From contig JADLCF010000028.1 of the NCBI GenBank assembly GCA_020847315.1, forward strand, positions 1-40,246: 40,246 nt of DNA, written 5' to 3'. Shown piece after piece: positions 1-8,040 of the stretch. The stretch's first letter is position 1; the number at the start of each line of letters is the position of its first letter. The position numbers were made by a program, and so were the translations under genes. This DNA is from Bryobacterales bacterium (GTDB taxonomy: Bacteria; Acidobacteriota; Terriglobia; Bryobacterales; Bryobacteraceae). Below the pieces are notes generated by a model. That model was not told where the DNA came from. It did not search any database and was given only the letters and a program-made list of their open reading frames with translations.

Positions 1-1
1 C

Positions 2-487
2 AATAACGCGGCATACCTCGGCGAGTTCCACGCCATCCTGGAAGCGGATGACGAGGAGTGGAACCGCTGCTTGCAAGTGCAGTTGCTCGGCGCCAATCGA
101 TGCACGAAGGCGGTGCTCCCGTTCATGCTGAAACAGGGCGGGGGATCGATCGTCAATGTGGTCTCCATCCAGGCGATGGTGGGCTGCCCTACCTCGGTTG
201 CCTACACCTCCGCCAAGGCGGCATTGCTCGGCTTCACGCTGAGCGCGGCCTATGATTACGGCAAGCACAACGTCCGGGTGAACTCACTCTGCCCGGGGCC
301 CATCCAGACGCGGATTTCACCCGCGCCTGGCGATGCCGCGTATGAATGGCAATGCGCGCAGACGGCGTTGGGGCGGGTAGGCCAACCTTCGGAAGTGGCT
401 CACGCCGCGCTCTTCCTCGCGTCCGATGAATCCTCGTATGTAACGGGCGCGACGCTTCCCGTGGATGGAGGATGGACCGCGCGCTAA
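2..487 (+). CDS. SDR family NAD(P)-dependent oxidoreductase, 5'-truncated
   Basis: This is the C-terminal part of a short-chain dehydrogenase/reductase; the window edge cuts off the Rossmann-fold N-terminus and its glycine-rich cofactor motif. The visible part opens with the NNA-type motif (N-N-A-A), followed by a serine after the strand NVVS, the catalytic Y-T-S-A-K (YxxxK) and an N-x-L-C-P-G-P segment. It ends with the usual V-T-G-A-x-L-P-V-D-G-G-W. This is the FabG-like classical SDR pattern, so a soluble cytoplasmic oxidation or reduction of a hydroxyl or carbonyl group is expected. The substrate cannot be read from the sequence. It ends 85 nt before the next gene, which has its own promoter. 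Its place upstream of aldolase, amidohydrolase and dehydratase genes fits sugar-acid catabolism, but that is inference. Confidence 0.93.
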   Translation, partial: NNAAYLGEFHAILEADDEEWNRCLQVQLLGANRCTKAVLPFMLKQGGGSIVNVVSIQAMVGCPTSVAYTSAKAALLGFTLSAAYDYGKHNVRVNSLCPGPIQTRISPAPGDAAYEWQCAQTALGRVGQPSEVAHAALFLASDESSYVTGATLPVDGGWTAR

Positions 488-536
488 CCTGTTTCCGATT
501 AGTTGGATATCGAATGGCGGAACGTGCGCTGGATTC

Positions 537-565
537 TTGGCGCAATCCGCGAGGCTCCGTATAAT
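537..565 (+). promoter_or_regulatory. sigma70-type promoter, probably giving a leaderless mRNA
   Basis: A TTGGCG -35 (537-542), a 17-nt spacer and a perfect TATAAT -10 (560-565) stand directly before the ATG at 573. Only 7 nt separate the -10 box from the start codon. Transcription would therefore begin at or within a base or two of the ATG, and there is no room for a ribosome binding site. Confidence 0.75.
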
Positions 566-572
566 CCCAGAC

Positions 573-3317
573 ATGAGTCGTTGTGGGCTTGCTTTCTTGT
601 TGGCGCTGGCGGCGTTCGCCGCCGCTGGGCGCGCGGAGTCTCTGGCCGTGCGTGTGACCTGGGGCCACCAATCGAGCGCATCCGCGATGGACGTCGAAGT
701 TCGGGCCGATGCCGGGATGACGATTGGCCACGCCGTGAAAACAGGTCCGGTCGATGGAGCGAAGGACGGCCTCCAGTTCGTACTGGAGTCGCCGAAGCGG
801 CCTGAACAACGGCTGCAGCGGCTCGACATCATCTGGGCGGATCTGATCGCCGCGGCGGACCCGGACACGGCCCGGCGGCTCGGCGAAGATGCCTCGATGG
901 ATCCTTCGGCCCCGCGGCTGTATGTGCAAACCCGCAAGGACGGCACGGGCGGATTCGCGGTGACGATCGACCAACTCAAACGCGAACGCGCCATCTGGGT
1001 GCCCAGCCTCGATATCTACCTGACATCCGGCGAGCCGTTTGTAACGTTCGCCGCTCACCAGAAGACGCTGGAGCCATGGAAAGGCCGGCGTGTGCTGCAA
1101 CAGATCGAAACGCGTCCCGAAGCCAGCTACGAAGAGTATGCGGCGCTCTGGGAAGACATGGGCAATCCGGCGTACGCGAATCCGCAGCAACGGGATTCAG
1201 GCCATATCATCGGGCTGGCTTGGGACAGTTCGATTCACAAGTTCGGCATCGATCGCGGCGCGGGCGTGCGAAACGACTACGGCAATCCGGACCGGTTTCG
1301 CTTCTGGTTCGATTTTGGCGACATCCAGTCCGGTATCGTGGGCGCGTGGAAGCGACAGAACCTGAAAGACGGTCTGCCGGTAGTGACGACTGTGTTTGAA
1401 CGGGAAGGCGTGCGCTACGAGATCGAACAATTCGCCGTGCCGCTCGATGGCATTCCCGCGGAGCGACGCGGTGACATGCGCATGGTGCTCATGCAGCGCC
1501 TGCGCGTATCCACTCTCGATGGCAAGGCTCGCCGCGTTCCCGTAACGATGAGCCACCGGCGCCAGCTTCCTCCGCGCCTGACCGCCGATTTGGACGTGGT
1601 GCAAACCGGCTCGCGCGCGGTGCTGCGGAACCGCAGTTTTGGGCAAACGCTATTGGAGGTGACCGGCGGGGACGAGATTGTTTCGTGGGCGGGCGTGCGG
1701 GACTACGACAACTCCGGCGCGAAGCGCGCGAACCTGACCGTGGCTCTCGATATCCCGGAAGGCGGTTCCAGAGACCTCGTGGTGAAACTGCCGTCACCCA
1801 TGCTGGATGACGAGGGCGCCGCGAAGCTGGCCGCACTCAACTACGAGGACGCCCGCACCGAAACGCTGAAGTTTTGGTCGGGATGGGTGGCCAGAGGCGC
1901 ACAATTTGAAGCGCCAGAAAAGGTAGTGAACGATCTGTTCCGCGCGAATCTCTGGCACGCGCTTCGTTTACCACGCCGCCATGGCGTGGGCGATGACACG
2001 CGGATCGATCTTCCCTATTCGAATTTCGCCTACGATCAGACAGGCACGCCGTGGCCTGTGAACCAAGCCGTTTATGTGGATTACATGCTCTACGGATTGC
2101 GCGGCTACGGGGATGTGGCTACCGAAGAGTTGCTGGCGCAATACCGGAACAACCAGGAGGCCAACGGGCATGTAAGTGGCTACGCGAACTGGGTGGTCTA
2201 CACGCCGGGCATGCTGTATGCGGCCGCGCAGAATTATCTCCTTTCCCGGGACCGCGCGGCGATGGAGCGGCTCTTGCCCGCGTCGCTGGCCGCGATGGAT
2301 TGGTGCCTGAGCCAGATCTCGGCGGCTGAAAATCAGGATGGTCCTGAGAAGGGTCTCGTGCGAGGCCCGCTCAACGACCTCACGGGCACGGGCGCGTGGG
2401 CGTTCAACCAGGCATATATGTATGCGGGACTGGAGCTATTTGGAGAAGCGCTGGAATCGATGGGCCACCCGCGCGCCGCCGAGGCGCGGGCGGCCGCGAA
2501 GCGCTTGCGCGCCGCCGTGGACAAGGGCTTTCGCGTGGCAGCGGCGAACTCACCACTCGTGCAGATGCGCGACCATACCTGGGCGCCCTACGTGCCAACG
2601 GAAGCGAATACCCATCGCCGGATGATGGACGACTGGTATCCGACCGACGTCGATACGGGCGCTACCCATCTGCCGCGTCTCAATGCCATTGACCCGCGCG
2701 GCGATTTATCAGACTGGCTGTTGAACGATCACGAGGATAATCTTTTCTACCGGGGCTGGGGCATCGCCAACGAGCCCGTCTACAACCAACATGCCACCGC
2801 CTACCTGGCGCGCGACGACGTCAAGGCGGTGATCCGCACGTTTTACAGTTACATGGCAAGCGCATTCAGCCATTCGGCGCTCGAACCCGTGGAGCACGCC
2901 TTCACACACGGACAGTACTTCGGACCGCCCTCGACCGACGGCGCCTGGTTCGAACTCTACCGGAACATGCTGGTGTATGAACGCGGCGACGGCTCCCTGC
3001 TGATCGGCGGATTCACGCCCCGGCGCTGGCTGGAGAATGGAAAGCGCATTCACGTAGAGCGAGCGCCAACGAAGTTCGGAGCCGTCTCGATGACGCTGCG
3101 CAACACGGCCGGGGGCAAGCAGCTGGAAGCGCAGGTTCAACTGGGAGACTCTCCCCGCCCCACGTCGCTGCTGGTTCGTTTGCGCCATCCCGCCGGAAAC
3201 AGGATCCGCGGCGTTACCGTGAATGGGAACACCTGGACGGATTTCGACCCCGGCAGGGAGTGGGTAAGGATCCCGTCGCCCGGCGAGAGAAGCTATTCGA
3301 TCATTGCCAGTTATTGA
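573..3317 (+). CDS. Secreted putative (alpha/alpha)6-barrel glycoside hydrolase
   Basis: The 914-residue product starts with a clear Sec signal peptide (M-S-R-C-G-L-A-F-L-L-A-L-A-A-F-A-A-A, cleavage near G-R-A-E-S). A roughly 400-residue beta-rich N-terminal part follows. Then comes a region rich in Trp, Tyr and acidic residues that reads like a six-hairpin glycosidase, with helical pairs around F-R-A-N-L-W-H-A-L-R and Y-A-N-W-V-V-Y-T-P-G and conserved-looking E and D positions. The C-terminus is a short beta domain. I cannot assign a GH family or name the catalytic acids. I chose the ATG at 573 because it begins the signal peptide and sits 7 nt after a perfect -10 box; upstream in-frame codons lack a signal. 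It is followed after 62 nt by the transporter genes, so it may head that operon. A periplasmic or secreted glycan-degrading role is inference. Confidence 0.75.
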   Translation: MSRCGLAFLLALAAFAAAGRAESLAVRVTWGHQSSASAMDVEVRADAGMTIGHAVKTGPVDGAKDGLQFVLESPKRPEQRLQRLDIIWADLIAAADPDTARRLGEDASMDPSAPRLYVQTRKDGTGGFAVTIDQLKRERAIWVPSLDIYLTSGEPFVTFAAHQKTLEPWKGRRVLQQIETRPEASYEEYAALWEDMGNPAYANPQQRDSGHIIGLAWDSSIHKFGIDRGAGVRNDYGNPDRFRFWFDFGDIQSGIVGAWKRQNLKDGLPVVTTVFEREGVRYEIEQFAVPLDGIPAERRGDMRMVLMQRLRVSTLDGKARRVPVTMSHRRQLPPRLTADLDVVQTGSRAVLRNRSFGQTLLEVTGGDEIVSWAGVRDYDNSGAKRANLTVALDIPEGGSRDLVVKLPSPMLDDEGAAKLAALNYEDARTETLKFWSGWVARGAQFEAPEKVVNDLFRANLWHALRLPRRHGVGDDTRIDLPYSNFAYDQTGTPWPVNQAVYVDYMLYGLRGYGDVATEELLAQYRNNQEANGHVSGYANWVVYTPGMLYAAAQNYLLSRDRAAMERLLPASLAAMDWCLSQISAAENQDGPEKGLVRGPLNDLTGTGAWAFNQAYMYAGLELFGEALESMGHPRAAEARAAAKRLRAAVDKGFRVAAANSPLVQMRDHTWAPYVPTEANTHRRMMDDWYPTDVDTGATHLPRLNAIDPRGDLSDWLLNDHEDNLFYRGWGIANEPVYNQHATAYLARDDVKAVIRTFYSYMASAFSHSALEPVEHAFTHGQYFGPPSTDGAWFELYRNMLVYERGDGSLLIGGFTPRRWLENGKRIHVERAPTKFGAVSMTLRNTAGGKQLEAQVQLGDSPRPTSLLVRLRHPAGNRIRGVTVNGNTWTDFDPGREWVRIPSPGERSYSIIASY

Positions 3318-3379
3318 CGAGAGAATGGAATGCCCCGAAACATGCACATTTCGATTGGGAAGCATCCGGGGGCGGCACT

Positions 3380-3823
3380 ATGACCGAAGGCTATCTCTAC
3401 ACGCTGTTCGGGCTCATCGGCTTCGGCGGTCTGGGTATATTTCACAAGCTCGCGGACACGTGGGATTGCCGCCCCGCGCAGGTGAATGCCCTGCTCTATT
3501 GCTGGTCGCTCGTCTTCGTTGTGGCCACGATGCTGCTACAGAGACAGAGCTGGCAGGCGGCGGCGGACGTACCGATCCTGGCGGTGCCCTTCGGCATCTG
3601 TGCGTCCATTGCGATTTTGGCTTTCCAGGCGGGGATCCGGTATGGCGATATCGCCACCAGTTGGCTCGCTATCAACCTGTCTTCCGGGATCCCGACCCTC
3701 GCCTCCATCCTGATCTATCACGAACCCGTCGGCTGGCAGCGCGGCCTCGCACTGTGCCTGATTCCGGTGTCGATGCTGCTGATGTGGAAGGACAAATTGG
3801 ATGCGGAGCGCCGGCATGGATAA
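3380..3823 (+). CDS. Half-size DMT/EamA-like transporter subunit A
   Basis: This 147-residue polytopic membrane protein begins M-T-E-G-Y-L-Y-T-L-F-G-L and shows about four to five hydrophobic helices. It has the drug/metabolite transporter look: a G-x-x-x-F-H-K segment after helix 1, A-I-L-A-F-Q-A-G before helix 4, and a short charged C-terminus. The length is about half that of a normal ten-helix EamA permease and slightly longer than SMR proteins. The ATG at 3380 follows a G-rich stretch that can serve as a ribosome binding site. The stop overlaps the start region of the next gene, which encodes a second half-size protein, so the two probably assemble into one inner-membrane carrier. The substrate is unknown; neighbouring catabolic genes suggest a small carboxylate or sugar acid (inference). 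Confidence 0.8.
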   Translation: MTEGYLYTLFGLIGFGGLGIFHKLADTWDCRPAQVNALLYCWSLVFVVATMLLQRQSWQAAADVPILAVPFGICASIAILAFQAGIRYGDIATSWLAINLSSGIPTLASILIYHEPVGWQRGLALCLIPVSMLLMWKDKLDAERRHG

Positions 3824-4247
3824 GTCGAAGCTGTGGATGCAACTCATGCTCGTGTCGTTCGTCGCGAACGGGCTGGGCCCATTCGGCCTCAAGGTGTTGA
3901 CGGAACGAGGGCTGGCATCCGATCAATCCCAATATCTCTTCTACTGGTACCTCGGCGGCGTGGTGTTTGCGCTGGCGGCGCTAGTTGTGCGGCGCGCCGG
4001 AGTGAATGGCCGGGAAGTGTTGCTGGGGGCGGCGATGGGTGGGTGCAGTTTCGCGGGGCAGAGCTTCACCGCGCTAGCCCTCTCCCACGCCGTGCCGGGG
4101 CATATCGCGTTTCCATTAACTACGGGCGGATCCCTCTTCATGGTGGCCGCCGCGGGCATCCTGTTCTTCAAGGAGAAGATCGGGCCATACGGACTCTGTG
4201 GTGTCGGACTCGGAATCGTGTCGCTGGTAATGCTCAGCATTGCGTAG
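3816..4247 (+). CDS. Half-size DMT/EamA-like transporter subunit B
   Basis: This 143-residue membrane protein begins M-D-K-S-K-L-W-M-Q-L and has about four to five hydrophobic helices. Features typical of the second half of an EamA protein are G-L-G-P-F-G-L-K, S-F-A-G-Q-S-F-T-A-L-A-L-S-H and a final helix with F-F-K-E-K-I-G-P-Y-G. I chose the ATG at 3816 because GGAG lies 7 nt upstream; an in-frame ATG at 3801 has poorer support. The coding region overlaps the upstream subunit by 8 nt, so translation is likely coupled and the two are made in equal amounts. It differs in sequence from subunit A, so a heterodimer is more likely than a recent duplication. RraA-like and amidohydrolase genes follow at once in the same direction. 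Confidence 0.8.
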   Translation: MDKSKLWMQLMLVSFVANGLGPFGLKVLTERGLASDQSQYLFYWYLGGVVFALAALVVRRAGVNGREVLLGAAMGGCSFAGQSFTALALSHAVPGHIAFPLTTGGSLFMVAAAGILFFKEKIGPYGLCGVGLGIVSLVMLSIA

Positions 4248-4269
4248 CGGCCAAGGAAGGTGCAGCTTG

Positions 4270-4974
4270 GTGAATAAACAACAGGGAAGTCAACGCGCTT
4301 CCGGCAGGGCGATCCAGGACGCGGACGTGCAGCTATTCGAGCATGTAGAGAAGAACCTGTACACGGCGGTGCTATCGGACTCGCTCGATGAACTGGGCTA
4401 TCGAGACCAGGCGATGCGCGAGACGATCCGGCCTTTGATGCCGGATGCCGTCTTCGCCGGGTGGGCGCGCACCATACTGTGCGTAGACGTCTACCATATT
4501 CAGGAGAATCCGTACGATATCGAGATTGAAGCCGTGGACAGCTTCCTGCCCGGCGAGGTCGCGGTTGTGTCGACCGGAGACTCGAAGCGCAACGCGCCCT
4601 GGGGAGAACTTCTGTCGACGGCGGCGATGAGCCGCGGCGCCCGCGGCGCGGTGATCGATGGCCTGGTAAGGGACGTGAGGAAGATCCAGGCTCTTGGATT
4701 TCCTGTGTTCGCCACCGGCATCAAGCCCGTGGATTCACGAGGGCGCGGACTCGTGATCGACTACAACGTACCGGTGGAATGCCAGGGCGTGCTTGTGAAG
4801 CCGGGCGATCTGGTGGTGGCGGACTACGACGGAGTAGTCGTCGTGCCGGCCGCGATCGTGGACGAGGTGGTTCAACTCGCGACGGACAAGGTCGAGCGGG
4901 AGGACCACAGCCGCGCGGAGTTAATGAGCGGATCCCTGCTTAGGCAGGTTTACGATAAGCATAAGGTCCTCTGA
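4270..4974 (+). CDS. RraA-like aldolase/decarboxylase family protein
   Basis: The 234-residue protein belongs to the RraA/HMG-aldolase fold. This family includes 4-hydroxy-4-methyl-2-oxoglutarate and 4-carboxy-4-hydroxy-2-oxoadipate aldolases and was formerly labelled demethylmenaquinone methyltransferase. The diagnostic segment is G-A-V-I-D-G-L-V-R-D, whose Arg-Asp pair binds substrate and the divalent metal. Before it lie the S-D-S-L-D-E-L-G opening and a W-G-E-L segment; after it comes the terminal K-P-G-D-L-V-V-A-D-Y-D-G-V-V-V-V-P strand. The start is GTG at 4270, preceded by AAGGAAGG nine nucleotides upstream. The stop overlaps the next start by one base (TGATG), so the two are co-translated. 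It is cytoplasmic. A C-C cleavage or beta-decarboxylation of a 2-oxo diacid is the expected chemistry; the actual substrate is not visible. Confidence 0.88.
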   Translation: MNKQQGSQRASGRAIQDADVQLFEHVEKNLYTAVLSDSLDELGYRDQAMRETIRPLMPDAVFAGWARTILCVDVYHIQENPYDIEIEAVDSFLPGEVAVVSTGDSKRNAPWGELLSTAAMSRGARGAVIDGLVRDVRKIQALGFPVFATGIKPVDSRGRGLVIDYNVPVECQGVLVKPGDLVVADYDGVVVVPAAIVDEVVQLATDKVEREDHSRAELMSGSLLRQVYDKHKVL

Positions 4975-5819
4975 TGATCGTCGATGTCCACACACACGTC
5001 TGGGAATGCCCGTGCCATATTGGCGAGACGTTTGTCCACGATGCGAAGGTGACGGCCGGCGCGGGCTACAAGGATATCCACGTCAACCTCGACTCCCATT
5101 GGGAAGCCATGCAGCCGGTCGACCGCGCGATTGTGCTCGGATTCAGAGCGCGCCACGTAGGGGTGCTGGTGCCGAATGAATATGTCGCGGAGTATGTGGG
5201 GCGGCACCCTGAAAAGCTGATTGGATTCTGCTCCGTGGATCCGCAGGATCCGGACGCGGTTGAGCAGTTGGACTACGCGGTGCAATCTCTGAAACTGCGC
5301 GGCCTGAAGATGGGGCCCATTTATCAGAACGTGGCGCCAACGGATTCCCGTTTCCGCCGTCTGATGAAACGCGCCGAGGAGTTGCGCATTCCCCTGCTGA
5401 TTCATCAGGGAACTACCTTCTGCGCCAACGTGTCGCTTGAGATCGCCAACCCAATCCAACTCCAGCCGCTGGCTCTCGAGTTTCCGAAACTGATCACAGT
5501 GATCGCGCACATGGGGCATCCGTGGATCGCCGAGACCATGGTGTTGATCCGCAAGAACCGCAACATGTACGCCGACATCTCCGCGCTGTTCTACAGGCCG
5601 TGGCAGTTTTACAACGCCTTGGTGACGGCGATGGAATACGGTGTGCTGGACCGGTTGCTGATGGGCTCGGATTACCCGTTCACGACACCGCAGCAGACCA
5701 TGGATAAGCTCCGCGAGGTGAACCGCATGACGGAGAACACCAATCTGCCGCGCATTCCGGAGAAGGCAATCGAGGACCTCATCCACCGGGATACGCTGGG
5801 TCTTCTTGGTTTGGGCTGA
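4974..5819 (+). CDS. Amidohydrolase-2 family TIM-barrel metal-dependent hydrolase
   Basis: The 281-residue protein starts M-I-V-D-V-H-T-H-V-W, the D-x-H-x-H metal site of the amidohydrolase (ACMSD/LigJ/LigI-like) superfamily. It continues with L-L-I-H-Q-G (second metal His), V-I-A-H-M-G-H-P-W (third His) and the final L-M-G-S-D-Y-P-F, whose Asp is the catalytic base. This set fits hydratases, decarboxylases and lactonases acting on small carboxylic acids. Length is normal for the family and no signal peptide is present. It overlaps the RraA-like gene by one base, so the products probably act in consecutive steps. A similar pair (an amidohydrolase-type hydratase with an RraA-type aldolase) is known in protocatechuate 4,5-cleavage. 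That parallel is only suggestive, because no ring-cleavage enzyme lies nearby. Confidence 0.88.
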   Translation: MIVDVHTHVWECPCHIGETFVHDAKVTAGAGYKDIHVNLDSHWEAMQPVDRAIVLGFRARHVGVLVPNEYVAEYVGRHPEKLIGFCSVDPQDPDAVEQLDYAVQSLKLRGLKMGPIYQNVAPTDSRFRRLMKRAEELRIPLLIHQGTTFCANVSLEIANPIQLQPLALEFPKLITVIAHMGHPWIAETMVLIRKNRNMYADISALFYRPWQFYNALVTAMEYGVLDRLLMGSDYPFTTPQQTMDKLREVNRMTENTNLPRIPEKAIEDLIHRDTLGLLGLG

Positions 5820-5866
5820 CGAGGATTTCGCCGTCTCGCTTCGGAGCGCATCACCGCCCGCGAACG

Positions 5867-7018
5867 CTACGCAATCCGATACTTCGCGATCGTCTCTTCG
5901 TTCACTTCCACGCCAAGCCCTGGGCCGGACGGAACCGCGAGGCAGCCATCCTCCAGCCGGATGGGGTTCCGGCACAGATCCCGGCTCAACGGCCCGCTGG
6001 CTGTATTGAACTCGACCAGCACGGCCCTGCGCTGAAACGCATTGAGATGCAGGGACGCGGCGGTGAGCAGGTCCGAAGACCAGGAGTGGGGAATCACGAG
6101 GACGTTCGCGCGCTCCGCCATGTGAACGATCTTTCGCGCTACCGTGAGGCCGCCGCATCGCGTGAGGTCCGGCTGCAGGATATCGACGCGCGCGCGTTCG
6201 ATGAGATCGCGGAAGCCCCACTCGGTGGCCTCCTGCTCGCCACAGGCGATGGGCGTTGAGACGGCTTCCGCCACGCGGCGGTAGCCATCGTAATCCTCCG
6301 GATGGAGGATTTCTTCAATGAAGAAGGGGCGATAGGGTTCGAGCGATTGCACCACTTGAATGGCTTGCTTGGGAGACCGCTCGACAAACCAGCCCGTGTC
6401 GATCAGAAGATCGTTTCTCTCCCCCATGGCCAGGCGCGCCGCCTCGACGAGTTTGACATCCTGCCGCGAGTCTTCGCCGAACACGCCCCAACCAAACTTG
6501 ATGGCGGTGAAGCCCAGATCGAGGTAGCGCTGGGTTGCGAGACGCATGGCATCGGGCGCCGGGCGGAAGAGGGTGCTCGCATAGGCGCGGATCTTCTCAT
6601 GCCATCGGGCTCCCATCAGCACGCAGACCGGTTGATGGTAGAACTTGCCGCAGATATCCCAGAGCGCGATATCGATCGCGGAGATGGCCTGGATGGCAAC
6701 GCCACGGCGGCCATAGTAGATGGAGCCTCGGTACATCTTGTATCAGAGGCGCTCCACCTCCAGCGGGTTCTCGCCAACCAGCAACGAAGCGAGGCCGTCA
6801 AAGCACTCCATGCCCGGCTCGCTCCAACGGGGCGCTTCCACGGCAGCCTTCGCCACGGGCGCGGAGGTTTCCATATCCGAATAGCCCACGATGCCGGCAT
6901 CCGTTGTTACCTTCACAAGCCCCATATACGTGGGGCCGATGGCCTCTTCATCCGCATCGGGCGAGCGGTATAGCCCTGGCGACTTCAGCACGAGCACTTC
7001 GACAGCGGTGATCTTCAT
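5867..7018 (-). pseudogene. Enolase-superfamily sugar-acid dehydratase interrupted by one in-frame TGA
   Basis: Read through, this is a 383-codon mandelate-racemase/dehydratase-type gene of normal family length. The N-terminal capping part (from ATG at 7018, M-K-I-T-A-V-E-V) ends ...P-L-E-V-E-R-L, then TGA (6743-6745), and continues in the same frame Y-K-M-Y-R-G-S-I-Y-Y-G-R-R-G. The family normally has Trp right after E-R-L, so TGG to TGA explains the stop. Barrel residues are intact: A-I-K-F-G, metal ligands in L-I-D-T-G-W, F-I-E-E and A-C-G-E-Q, and the H/D pair in I-P-H-S-W and Q-P-D-L. The start overlaps the upstream desuccinylase-like gene by 4 nt (ATGA). It may be a true nonsense mutation, a sequence error, or read through. 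Restart at the ATG at 6736 would lack the capping domain. A dehydratase role is expected from the family; the substrate is unknown. Confidence 0.85.
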
Positions 7019-8040
7019 GCCGGGAACTCCGTTTCCTCTCCAACGACGAATAGCGTCAGGCCCTTGGGGCAGACGGCCGCGGCGTAACAGGCGATCAGCA
7101 CGCCCGCGCGGTGCGCACGAATCTCGAGCGGCGCGCTCGCATGGTTCGAGAAGTCGTGCAATCTGCCGATCAACTCACCTTCTGCCAGGACGGCGCCAGG
7201 GGCGGCGAGGGGCTCCCAAACTCCGTCTCGCGGACAGGGCCGGTAATCTTCGAGATGAGGCGCCTGAATCAGTCTCTGGCTCTGTTCTGCCGCGCCGATG
7301 CTCCGGATCTCGCCAGGCAGCAGGCCGTAGTGGCGCATGAGGTTCAGCGAGCCCTCATAGGCATGCAGCACGCCGGTAGGGTTAACGGTTTCCCCGGACC
7401 CGAACTCGCCGCCGATGGCGATCTTGCCTTCGTCTTCGGCTTCATCCGTCAAGAGGCCTGATGCCATCTGGCGCGAATACACAAACAGAAACGGCGTGCC
7501 GAAGAGACGGGCCGCGCGTGCGATCTCGGCGAACTGCGCGCGATCCGGCAGGTGGTGGAAAGAAGTGCAGAGAGGAAACACCGCTTCGCGCCCGCCGGAA
7601 TGAATGTCGACCACCACGCGGACACGCGGGAAGATCCGGGTCTTCACGAAATTGGAGATGCGATAGGAGATTGTGCCGCGCGCGTTGCCGGGGAACGCGC
7701 GGTTCATGTTCACCCCATCCAGCGGCGAGACACGCGTGCCGGCGCGGCAAGCGCTCTCGCTCAGTTGAGGAATAAGGATCACCAGCCCGGACATGGCCTC
7801 CGCGTCGAGGTCCCGGCATAGCCGCTTCACGGCCACCTGGCCTTCATACTCATTCCCGTGCGTGCCGCCGATGACAGCGATTCCGGGCGCATCGCCGGCA
7901 GCGCCGCGCACGACGGTGAGCGGCGTCAGCGAATACCCCCATGCGGAATCCAGATGGAAGGCTAGCCGGTAGTGCCGCTTGCCGGGCGTTTCGAAGTCAA
8001 TCGCCGAGAAATCGTAAACGACGGCGGGTTCGTTATGCAT
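7015..8040 (-). CDS. Succinylglutamate desuccinylase/aspartoacylase family zinc hydrolase
   Basis: The 341-residue cytoplasmic protein is an M14-like zinc carboxypeptidase-fold deacylase. Visible landmarks are G-G-T-H-G-N-E-Y-E-G (zinc ligands H61 and E64), N-M-N-R-A-F-P-G (substrate-binding Asn-Arg) and V-V-D-I-H-S-G-G (third zinc ligand H147). A C-terminal beta domain reads like the biotinyl-like extension found in many members (G-A-V-L-A-E-G-E-L-I-G). The ATG at 8040 is chosen because GGAGG lies 9 nt upstream and the start overlaps the stop of the cyclase gene by 8 nt. Members remove acyl groups from N-acyl amino acids or similar amides. Co-transcription with a cyclase/formamidase and a dehydratase suggests stepwise degradation of an acylated or amide-containing carboxylate (inference). 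Confidence 0.88.
   Translation of the reverse strand: MHNEPAVVYDFSAIDFETPGKRHYRLAFHLDSAWGYSLTPLTVVRGAAGDAPGIAVIGGTHGNEYEGQVAVKRLCRDLDAEAMSGLVILIPQLSESACRAGTRVSPLDGVNMNRAFPGNARGTISYRISNFVKTRIFPRVRVVVDIHSGGREAVFPLCTSFHHLPDRAQFAEIARAARLFGTPFLFVYSRQMASGLLTDEAEDEGKIAIGGEFGSGETVNPTGVLHAYEGSLNLMRHYGLLPGEIRSIGAAEQSQRLIQAPHLEDYRPCPRDGVWEPLAAPGAVLAEGELIGRLHDFSNHASAPLEIRAHRAGVLIACYAAAVCPKGLTLFVVGEETEFPA

Noticed and set aside
234-1190. Long antisense reading frames over the 5' region and similar frames opposite most genes
   Set aside because: They mirror the GC-rich codon use of the real genes, have no family features and no start signals.
3801-3818. Alternative start at 3801 for the second transporter subunit
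   Set aside because: The ATG at 3816 has GGAG at the right distance and begins a normal transporter N-terminus.
6743-6745. Selenocysteine or recoded tryptophan at the TGA of the enolase-superfamily gene
   Set aside because: Family alignment expects Trp, not Cys, and I saw no clear SECIS-like hairpin. Many other genes here use TGA as a normal stop, so code reassignment does not fit.
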